This document shows, piece by piece, positions 43,659 to 50,343 of a DNA stretch of 50,343 nt (within the stretch, counting starts at the first letter, position 1; each line of letters starts with the position of its first letter). A program made the position numbers and the translations under genes. A model generated the notes under the pieces. It worked only from the letters and a program-made list of their open reading frames with translations, had not been told where the DNA came from and searched no databases. The stretch is from Acidobacteriota bacterium (lineage in GTDB: Bacteria > Acidobacteriota > Blastocatellia > UBA7656), in NCBI GenBank assembly GCA_038040445.1, contig JBBPIG010000029.1, forward strand, positions 36,847 through 87,189, given 5' to 3'.

Positions 43659-45530
43659 ATGAAGAGACTTCACGTGAAAACCGTGCTGTTGGCTTCTATG
43701 GTGCTTGCTCTGTTGGCGACGCCCGCTCAAGCCAAGGACAAGTGGATCAACCTCACCACCAAGAACTTCAACATCATCAGCAATGCTGACGAGGGCGGAA
43801 CTCGCAGGCTTGCGCTCAAGCTCGAGCAGTTTCATTTCGTCTTCTCAAAACTTTTCAATCTCCCCCTGAAGCGTTCACTCCCGACGACCGTGATGGTGTT
43901 CAAGCACGACGGCTCCTTCAAACCCTACAAGCCTCTGTACAACGGGAAGCCGGCAAACCTTGCGGGTTATTTCCAGTCCGGGCAGGACGAAAACCTCATC
44001 GCTGTGGACATCAGCGCTAACCAGGAACGTCCGATGTCCCTCATCTACCACGAGTACACACATCTGCTGACAAGCGCTACCCCGCGTCAGTGGCCGGTGT
44101 GGCTGAAGGAAGGCCTCGCAGAGCTTTACTCGAGCTTCGATGTGGACGACAACGAGGTGACGCTTGGGTCCCCAATATCGCGGCATGTTCTGCTGTTGCG
44201 CGACAAAACTTTCATACCGCTTCAGGATCTCATAGCCGTTCGCCACGGTTCGCCCATTTACAACGAGCGCGACAAACAAAGTATCTTCTACGCCGAATCG
44301 TGGGCGCTTTGCCACTATATGATGTTCGGCGACAAGAGCGTTCGCCAACCACAGATGGCCGACTTCGCCAGGCTGATCAACCAGGGCGTCGCCGACGATC
44401 GCGCATTCGCTCAGGCGTTCAAGGTGAGCCCGGTAGAAATGGAAAAGCAGATCCGGTCTTACATCGGCAGGAGTTCGTATACGGCCAACATCTACACGCT
44501 CGCGAGCACTGAAGGCGAGAAGGACATTGCAGTAAGACCGATTTCAGAAGGCGAAGCGCAGTCTTACCTGGGCAACCTGTTGGCGCGCACCAATCGAATG
44601 GACGAGGCTGAAGCGCTCTTCAAGCAAGCGGTCGCGGCCGAACCTGAGCTGGCGCGGCCCTACGAAGGCCTTGGGTTTGTCGCGATGCGGCGCAACAACT
44701 ACACTGAAGCGCTGGAGCACTACAAGCAGGCAGCAACGCGCGGCTCGATGAGTCATCTTGCACATTACTACTACGCTCAGGCGCTGCAGCAGCAGGCGCC
44801 AGGCGGCATCACACCGGCGCTCGCGCAGACGATCTCAGAGGAGCTGCGGACTTCGATCAAGCTCATGCCCGGCTTTGCGCACTCGCATGCCGCACTTGGC
44901 TTCTTGTCGCTGGCCACCGGGCAGAACCTTAAGGAGGGCGCGGAGAGCTTAAAGACCGCTATTCGACTTGAACCGCAAACCAAACACTTCCTTCTTAACC
45001 TCGCGCTGCTTCAGGCGCGGATGCAGGATTACGCGGCGGCGAAAAAGACGCTTGAACCGCTGCTCTCCGCCGATGCCGATCCTGGGTTGAAAACCTCCGC
45101 CGAGTCGACAATGAAAATGATTGAGTACGCCACGCGGCCGGCCCCGACTCCTTCCGAGCTGGCTCGATCAGGGACGGATGCCGACAGGAGCACCGAGCCT
45201 CAAACGAGCACTCCGGGTCAGCCGGCTCCTCCACGCCTCATTAGAAGACCGACGTTGAAGATCGAGGGCGCACAGACGATTCGCGGCGTGCTCGTTTCGA
45301 TCGAATGCAAAGCGGGAAAGTGGACGTTGGTCGTCAACACGAAGGATGATCTGTTGCGCTTCGCGGTCAGCGACAAAGACAAGTTGGAGTTTTATAGTCA
45401 GGACCCACAGTTTGAGGGAAAAGTGAATTGCGGAAGCGTTAATAAGATCGCGTACATTTACTTCAAGCCAATCGCCGGCCAATCCAAATTCGCGGGCGAT
45501 GCGGTCGCCGTCGAGTTCACGAGAGACTAA
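43659..45530 (+). CDS. Secreted gluzincin-type (peptidase MA-like) TPR protein
   Basis: A 623-residue protein with AGGAG 6 bases before its ATG. A signal peptide (VLLASMVLALLATPAQA) is followed at about 25-280 by a zinc-peptidase domain: YHEYTHLLTS near residue 131 supplies HExxH, and WLKEGLAELYSS about 18 residues on supplies the third ligand Glu. This is the DUF1570/peptidase MA pattern. TPRs follow at about 295-480 (YLGNLLARTNRMDEAEALFKQA, YEGLGFVAMRRNNYTEALEHYKQA). After a Pro/Ser/Thr-rich linker, a C-terminal domain of about 90 residues (RGVLVSIECKAGKWTLVV) is found in similar proteins. It is divergent from lptD. A periplasmic role in protein turnover or envelope assembly is plausible; substrates are unknown. 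Confidence 0.8.
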   Translation: MKRLHVKTVLLASMVLALLATPAQAKDKWINLTTKNFNIISNADEGGTRRLALKLEQFHFVFSKLFNLPLKRSLPTTVMVFKHDGSFKPYKPLYNGKPANLAGYFQSGQDENLIAVDISANQERPMSLIYHEYTHLLTSATPRQWPVWLKEGLAELYSSFDVDDNEVTLGSPISRHVLLLRDKTFIPLQDLIAVRHGSPIYNERDKQSIFYAESWALCHYMMFGDKSVRQPQMADFARLINQGVADDRAFAQAFKVSPVEMEKQIRSYIGRSSYTANIYTLASTEGEKDIAVRPISEGEAQSYLGNLLARTNRMDEAEALFKQAVAAEPELARPYEGLGFVAMRRNNYTEALEHYKQAATRGSMSHLAHYYYAQALQQQAPGGITPALAQTISEELRTSIKLMPGFAHSHAALGFLSLATGQNLKEGAESLKTAIRLEPQTKHFLLNLALLQARMQDYAAAKKTLEPLLSADADPGLKTSAESTMKMIEYATRPAPTPSELARSGTDADRSTEPQTSTPGQPAPPRLIRRPTLKIEGAQTIRGVLVSIECKAGKWTLVVNTKDDLLRFAVSDKDKLEFYSQDPQFEGKVNCGSVNKIAYIYFKPIAGQSKFAGDAVAVEFTRD

Positions 45531-45571
45531 CTCTTTAGCTTCAACTCAAAAATATCCAGACGCGAATAAGG

Positions 45572-45672
45572 TTATCACGTTGCCGTTTACGTGCAGCACG
45601 AGCCTCGTGCTCAGGCGGTCGCTCAGGTAATACCTCGATATCCAAGCCCACGTGCTACTGCTCGAGCCAAGC
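45572..45672 (-). pseudogene. RHS core remnant
   Basis: About 100 bp aligned to 47296-47390 of the neighbouring RHS copy. The minus strand reads YYLSDRLSTRLVLHVNGNVI, matching YYLSDRLSTRLVLDGLGNVI. No flanking RHS sequence remains. It lies just beyond the ankyrin gene and shows that a further RHS copy once stood here. Confidence 0.75.
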
Positions 45673-45756
45673 GGAGTGATCTTAGGAGCATCGTTCAGAA
45701 TTGCAATATTGCAAGCCCGGCACCATCTTGGGGCCCCATCTTGGTGTTGGGTTTGT

Positions 45757-46803
45757 TTATTCTTTGGCGCCAGCCTTTTTCAGCAGATCCGCTACGGCTA
45801 CTTGATTGCGCTCTCTAGCCACAATCAATGCCGTTTTGCCCCCATCGCTCTTCAGATTTACATTGGCACCGCGCGCCAACAGTTCCTTTACGATCTCCGA
45901 ATTTCCGGTTGCCGCTGCTTCCATCAGAGAAGTAACTCCAGAATTGTCCTTTGCGTCAACCTTAGCCCCATTGTCCAAAAGCACTTTAACTATTTGAACG
46001 TGCCCCTTGTAAGCCGCCGAAAGGAGCGCCGAATTACCGTTTGGATCCTTAACATTCACTTCTGCGCCCATATTTAACAACTGCTGCACAATTTCGAGAT
46101 CGCCACGCGAAGCCTCTATCATCAGGAGTGTCCAACCCCCCTCCGTCTGGGTTCGTACGTCTATCGCTTCTTTTAACAGTATTCTTACAACGTCGTCATG
46201 CCCATTTAATGCTGCACGTAGAATCGCTATCGACTTGGTTTTCGCGCTGACTCTACTATCAGCATAGCTGGCTAGTATCGAGCGTATCTTTGAGATATCA
46301 CCTTCTTGGGCCGCGAGTAATAAATCCGTGCTGATGTTCTCTGTGTATTGAATAGTCTTGGACTTTATCGTAATGGTCCGATACTCCTGCGTTGTTGGAT
46401 CCTCATAGTGAAAAACTTCCTCGCCCTGCATTCGAGAATACTCGGCCCGGAGCGAGGAATCTATGCGACCCGCCGCCGAGAGGCTCGGAGCCGCTCCTTC
46501 GCGATCGGTCGAAGCTCCAACATCGATTATCACATTAGATAGGGCCGCGCGAATTTCTTCGCTCGCTTCTTTTTGATCTGTGTGTGCATCTATGGAGAGC
46601 AAGTCCGGCTCACTATACTCAGACGCGAGAGCCGTGAACACTTTTGTCAAATCCTCTTCGTTGAAATATCGCGAATTGAGCAACAGCACAATTCTGCGCA
46701 CCGCAACGCCTTCATCACCCCCCACTGAATTCAATCCGACTAAGACGGGAACACCAAGGCAGCGCTTGGCTCGCCACTGACGGTTACTCGGCTTTATGGA
46801 CAA
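45757..46803 (-). CDS. Ankyrin-repeat protein downstream of an orphan RHS gene
   Basis: A frame of 348 residues. The TTG at 46803 overlaps the RHS stop by 20 bp; a better start may be the GTG at 46701, which has GAAGG 7 bases upstream and gives 314 residues. After an N-terminal alpha/beta-looking region (RRIVLLLNSRYFNEEDLTKVF) and a variable middle, residues about 165-345 hold five ankyrin repeats (GGWTLLMIEASRGDLEIVQQLLNMGAEVN type, roughly 33 residues each). Ankyrin proteins placed directly after RHS or other polymorphic toxins often serve as immunity or accessory proteins; that is the leading idea here, from position only. No signal peptide is seen. Confidence 0.7.
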   Translation of the reverse strand: MSIKPSNRQWRAKRCLGVPVLVGLNSVGGDEGVAVRRIVLLLNSRYFNEEDLTKVFTALASEYSEPDLLSIDAHTDQKEASEEIRAALSNVIIDVGASTDREGAAPSLSAAGRIDSSLRAEYSRMQGEEVFHYEDPTTQEYRTITIKSKTIQYTENISTDLLLAAQEGDISKIRSILASYADSRVSAKTKSIAILRAALNGHDDVVRILLKEAIDVRTQTEGGWTLLMIEASRGDLEIVQQLLNMGAEVNVKDPNGNSALLSAAYKGHVQIVKVLLDNGAKVDAKDNSGVTSLMEAAATGNSEIVKELLARGANVNLKSDGGKTALIVARERNQVAVADLLKKAGAKE

Positions 46804-48060
46804 TCTTATTTGTGGCGTTTGGTCCGAAAATATTCCTCAAGGCCTGTGCACATGGTGTTCTATCGAAGAATGATTTTATTCGTTCGCTGGTCTCACCCGG
46901 CCGCAGCGGAGTACTAGGAGCTGCACCCCCACCCGGTCCCTTTGCATCAGGTGGAGTGGTGTCTGTTGGAGTGGTGTCTGTGTCAGGATGCGTAATAATG
47001 ACGACGTCGTAGGGAAACCTTGGGGCCAACATGAACAACCCCGTAGGATCGGTGAAATTTACCGGATCATTCTGTACGTAACTATACCGGTTCCAACTTT
47101 CTGGGTCTATCAAATATGCACTTGGTTTGTACGGATCAGCAGTCATGAACCTCCCTACGTTTCCTGAGTGCTGGCGACTCACCGCATAGTCTGTACTACT
47201 CTCACCATCCCTCTCATAACTGGTGAAATGATGCTTCTCCTGCGTGCCGCTCTCCGCGAAATCCTCCCCGAACGGCAAGTGAGCCTGCCGGCCTATCACG
47301 TTGCCGAGACCGTCCAGCACAAGCCTCGTGCTCAGACGGTCGCTCAGGTAATACCTCTCTGACCAGGCGCCAGTGCTGCTCGTCCGCTGCCTGCTGTACA
47401 CCATCTTGCCACCCGCATACACATAGTCCACTCGCGCTGACTGCACTTGATAGGGCGGCTGCCCGTACCCCGGCAATGGTGTCGTCGCGTCGTGCTCGGC
47501 TATCACTTGCGAGCCCTGCCACACATAATGAGTCAAGCTTGATCCGACTGCCTTGCTCACTCGGCGATTCTGATGATCGTACTTGTAGGAGGCAGTCGCT
47601 CCATTGTCCACGCTCACCACGCGGTTCTCTGCGTCGTAGCTGTAAGTGTGCGCGCCATCATTCGTAACATTTCCTGCTGCATCGTAGCTGTAATTGGTCG
47701 CCGATTGATACGCCTCTATCTCTGTAACATGGCTGTGCGCCTCGGCCGCATTCGTCACATATACTCTGATCTTGCTCGTGGTTATGTCCGAGAACCTGAA
47801 CTTCCTCCACACCTTGTTGTTGGCGGTTACGCTTCCTCCAGACACTGTTTGCCAGGAAGACCCATTCCAGTACTGCACCTGATATTCGGTTACACCGTAC
47901 AGGCTGAAGGTCATCTGCTCGGTCGGCTCTTGTGGATTGCTGAAATTATCCTGCAAGGTGAATACATCTATCTCGTGATCGTTTTGCTCCCGCTGAAGTC
48001 CACTTGTATCCAATCCGGGTAGCCGCCAGTTGCATCGGCCCATCCTCCCCCGTTGCCCCA
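46784..48060 (-). pseudogene. Orphan RHS core gene, 5'-truncated and frameshifted
   Basis: Similarity to RHS proteins starts abruptly at about 48060 (WGNGGGWADATGGYPDW), preceded by a stop two codons upstream. A one-base loss near 47977 breaks the F5/8-type C domain: the first frame ends SGSKTITR-stop, while EIDVFTLQDNF resumes in the next frame, where codons run on to 46784. What follows is the discoidin-like domain, YD-repeats (YDAENRVVSVDNG, YKYDHQNRRVSKAVG) and the RHS core end (GRFMTADP, WNRYSYVQNDPVNFTDPTGL), then a unique C-terminal tip of about 85 residues that is Pro/Thr-rich and ends with FFDRTPCAQALRNIFG. No toxin family is recognised in the tip, which is short. It may serve as a donor cassette for the intact RHS gene at 48863. 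Confidence 0.75.
47430..47619 (-). repeat. 190-bp block identical to 49800-49989
   Basis: I read every base of this block as identical to 49800-49989, while the surrounding RHS sequences differ at many positions. It covers the YD-repeat part of the RHS core. Confidence 0.88.
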
Positions 48061-48084
48061 ATGTCAACAAAGTCAAGCCAGACC

Positions 48085-48123
48085 CCTCCCGACGCTGTTT
48101 GCTGTTCCTCCCGACGCTGTTTG
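48085..48123. repeat. Two copies of a 17-bp direct repeat at the RHS truncation point
   Basis: CCTCCCGACGCTGTTTG occurs at 48085-48101 and 48107-48123, 25 bp beyond the point where RHS similarity ends. It may mark the recombination junction that removed the 5' part of the orphan RHS gene. Confidence 0.7.
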
Positions 48124-48241
48124 ACTGATAAGGCCCAACAGTCAAAGAGGGGAAATTGCAGAATCGCAGGCCTGGCCCTCATTCTTGGACAACCTGGGTT
48201 GGTTTGCGTTGTTTGACTCTCTTCGGTTCGCGATCTTCAGT

Positions 48242-48697
48242 TCAACGCTCAGTTTCCACGGTGACCTCTTTGTTCAATCCCATGCTGATCCTATACCGCT
48301 TGCCAGTTATTAATAGCGGCATTGGCGACAAACCGGGATGCCAGTTCTCATTGACAGGTTCCCACCTTGTATACTCTAGGATATCATCGCCCTCAGTATG
48401 TACCAGAACATAAACCTCGTAGTCTCGAGGCGGGGCTATGTCCTCCAATTTCGTTAATAACGCAGGAGGAATAGCTAGAGACCTCAAGGGGCGACCGTAA
48501 CCGTAAAGCAGTACGTAGCGCTCTTCTGGTTCTAACTCGTCTCTAATCTCGGCTATCTTCCCTTCAGCCAAGCTTATCAACTCGTCGCGTAGTTTAACGA
48601 CCTTGCTTGAGGGGTCATTGGTCACTCTGTGATCTTGTCTGCAACCTATACACAAAGAAGTAGCGAGCAATAGAATACTGCAAGAGGTTCTAAGCAA
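48242..48697 (-). CDS. Small lipoprotein downstream of RHS; immunity protein candidate
   Basis: A 151-residue protein. The TTG at 48697 has AAGGAG 8 bases upstream, a good ribosome site. The N-terminus is a lipoprotein signal (ILLLATSLCIGC) with Cys19 as the likely lipidated residue. The remaining 130 residues form one soluble domain with no recognised family (EERYVLLYGYGRPLRSLAIP, DYEVYVLVHTEGDDILEYTRWEPV). It follows the RHS gene at 48863 by 165 bp on the same strand, the usual place for an immunity gene. A periplasmic lipoprotein would fit protection against a toxin arriving in, or acting on, the cell envelope. This role is inferred from position. Confidence 0.65.
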   Translation of the reverse strand: MLRTSCSILLLATSLCIGCRQDHRVTNDPSSKVVKLRDELISLAEGKIAEIRDELEPEERYVLLYGYGRPLRSLAIPPALLTKLEDIAPPRDYEVYVLVHTEGDDILEYTRWEPVNENWHPGLSPMPLLITGKRYRISMGLNKEVTVETER

Positions 48698-48862
48698 AGT
48701 CTAAACTCCTTTCTCGCCAAAATGCTACGTCAGATAACAAGGCAAAGGTCTCATGATCTCTATGCCGATTTTTACCCGCAAATTAGGCGGAGGTTTCGTT
48801 TTGGAAGTTTCAGGACAATACTACCTCTCGCAGCTAATGATCCTCATTCAGTCAGACAATTC

Positions 48863-50343
48863 TCAAGGGCTCGTTTGGATATCCTTGCACCGTGAGCAGA
48901 GCGTCGCGCAGGAGCCTTCGCTCTCAGGTTTCTTGGCAAGCTCTCGTCCCACTGCATTGTTATGAAGATCCATCAGCGCGCTCCTATCCCTGTCCTTTCT
49001 TCCCTTCTTATCGCATTCGTGAGCGGTTCCCCATTGCTCAGCCCAATATTGATTTGTTCTTCTTGCCATTTCGCAACTCCATGTGCAGTGCTTCACAGCG
49101 TTGCCATAGTCATTATCTTGGTCACCAAACGCCTTGGCGACCTTTTGCGCTATTCTCTCAGCTTCTACGATCCCTTCGAGAAAAGGGAACGGAGTATTCA
49201 TCGCCGCTGTTTTTTCACAAGGATTCAGATCCCAGAATTTCTTCAAGAGATCAAGGAGATCGGGGCCGCTGGAGCCCTCGCCTCTGCTCATGCCAGCGTC
49301 GGCGACGATCATGCAGAATGAATTCGCGCTCACGGAAACTCCAAGTATAATACCCTCGTATCGCCAGATACTTCCGGAAATGGTTGTTGAACATATCACT
49401 CTCAGCAGCCCAAGCGGATCGAATCCGTTGATTGGATCATTCTGCGAATAAGAGTATCGGTTCAGGCTCTGAGCGTTGCCTGTCTGACTACTTCCGCTGA
49501 ACGGATCCACGCGTATGAATCTACCTGTGCTTTGTGAGTACTGCCTGTTGATCGCATAGTCGCTTCCGTTCTCTCCGTCCCTTTCATATGAGGTGAAATG
49601 ATGCTTCTCCTGCGTGCCGCTCTCTGCGAAGTCCTCCCCGAACGGCAAGTGTCCCTGCCGGCCTAACACATTGCCGCTCGCGTCCAGCACAACCCTCGTG
49701 CTCAGTCGGTCGCCCAGGTAATACCTCTCCATCCAGGCGCCAGTGCTGCTCGTTCGCTGCGTGCTGTACACCATCTTGCCGCCCGCATAGACGTAGTCGA
49801 CTCGCGCTGACTGCACTTGATAGGGCGGCTGCCCGTACCCCGGCAATGGTGTCGTCGCGTCGTGCTCGGCTATCACTTGCGAGCCCTGCCACACATAATG
49901 AGTCAAGCTTGATCCGACTGCCTTGCTCACTCGGCGATTCTGATGATCGTACTTGTAGGAGGCAGTCGCTCCATTGTCCACGCTCACCAGTCGGTTCTCT
50001 GCGTCGTAGCTGTAGCTGTGTACTCCGTCGTTAGTGACATTGCCCGCCGCGTCATAGGCGGAGTTGTTCGGCTGGTAGGCCTCGATCTCAGTGACTCGGC
50101 TGTAACTGGCCAATGCGCTGGTTACTCGCACCCTGATCTGGTCGGTGGTGATGTTTGAGAAAGAGAACTTCCTCCACACCTTGTTGTTGCCGGTAACCAC
50201 TCCGTCAGTCACCGCAGTCCAGGCCGTTCCGTTCCAGTACTGGACCTTGAAATCCACTATGCCGTATTGACTGAAGGTCATCGCTTCAGTGGGCTCAGCG
50301 GGATTTGTGTAGTTATCCTGAAGCGTGAATACGTCGATCTCAT
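48863..50343 (-). CDS. RHS-repeat protein with distinct C-terminal toxin-like domain (5' end outside window)
   Basis: The frame is open to the window edge, so the protein starts outside; about 492 residues are visible. They comprise an F5/8-type C (discoidin-like) domain, YD repeats (YDAAGNVTNDG, YDAENRLVSVDNG), and the RHS-associated core end (DRLSTRVVLDASGN, HLPFGEDF, GRFIRVDP, LNRYSYSQNDPINGFDPLGL). After this hinge lies a C-terminal tip of about 180 residues. Its last part has GNAVKHCTWSCEMAR, WGTAHE and MDLHNNAVGREL, a His/Glu/Asp-rich pattern that resembles a small domain annotated in secreted and RHS proteins (I believe DUF6973). RHS cores form a shell that carries such a tip as an effector. 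The tip activity is unknown. Confidence 0.8.
   Translation of the reverse strand, partial: EIDVFTLQDNYTNPAEPTEAMTFSQYGIVDFKVQYWNGTAWTAVTDGVVTGNNKVWRKFSFSNITTDQIRVRVTSALASYSRVTEIEAYQPNNSAYDAAGNVTNDGVHSYSYDAENRLVSVDNGATASYKYDHQNRRVSKAVGSSLTHYVWQGSQVIAEHDATTPLPGYGQPPYQVQSARVDYVYAGGKMVYSTQRTSSTGAWMERYYLGDRLSTRVVLDASGNVLGRQGHLPFGEDFAESGTQEKHHFTSYERDGENGSDYAINRQYSQSTGRFIRVDPFSGSSQTGNAQSLNRYSYSQNDPINGFDPLGLLRVICSTTISGSIWRYEGIILGVSVSANSFCMIVADAGMSRGEGSSGPDLLDLLKKFWDLNPCEKTAAMNTPFPFLEGIVEAERIAQKVAKAFGDQDNDYGNAVKHCTWSCEMARRTNQYWAEQWGTAHECDKKGRKDRDRSALMDLHNNAVGRELAKKPESEGSCATLCSRCKDIQTSP
49800..49989 (-). repeat. 190-bp block identical to 47430-47619
   Basis: The partner of the block in the orphan RHS copy, offset by 2370 bp. 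It probably reflects recent recombination between the copies. Confidence 0.88.

Noticed and set aside
1-50343. tRNA, rRNA, insertion sequence or transposase genes
   Set aside because: None seen. The rearrangement traces (RHS copies, truncated genes, direct repeats) are not accompanied by any transposase frame or matched terminal inverted repeats.

Overview
The window looks like a chromosomal segment of a diderm bacterium, most likely Acidobacteriota and possibly class Blastocatellia. An LptD outer-membrane LPS assembly protein and a large polysaccharide gene cluster show an LPS-type outer membrane. Long secreted proteins built from BACON, SBBP, NBR1-type Ig and FG-GAP-like repeats, together with RHS proteins, fit that group. 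The lineage is inferred from gene content only; there is no rRNA or tRNA in the window.

1-14.9 kb (plus strand except one lipoprotein) is a surface-polysaccharide cluster. It holds two giant multidomain glycosyltransferases with coiled-coil stalks, two membrane GT-C-type glycosyltransferases, a DPM1-like polyprenyl-phosphate glycosyltransferase, a rhamnosyltransferase-like GT2 and two methyltransferases. The likely logic is that cytoplasmic GT2/GT4 enzymes build and methylate a glycan, while the DPM1-like enzyme charges polyprenyl phosphate as donor for the GT-C enzymes.

15-33.6 kb is dominated by very large minus-strand genes for secreted proteins. Four of them end in the same C-terminal module: six 45-residue FG-GAP-like calcium-loop repeats that alternate between two types. 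Their front ends differ: an ILEI/FAM3-like domain, nested seven-bladed propellers, a PQQ-type sugar dehydrogenase, and a matrixin metalloprotease. Between them lie gene debris (the tail of an O-antigen ligase, an IlvD fragment, a duplicated 3' gene end) and one GT2-methyltransferase fusion.

34-45.5 kb holds conserved housekeeping-type genes: UDP-GlcNAc 2-epimerase (flanked by a direct repeat), a LigB/MEMO-like plus AMMECR1 pair, a second matrixin protease that lacks the FG-GAP tail, lptD, and a secreted gluzincin-TPR protein.

45.5-50.3 kb is an RHS polymorphic-toxin locus on the minus strand. It has one RHS gene running off the window with a distinct C-terminal domain, a lipoprotein downstream that could be its immunity protein, a truncated and frameshifted orphan RHS copy followed by an ankyrin-repeat gene, and a 100-bp fossil of a third copy. 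Gene functions are read from motifs without database searches.
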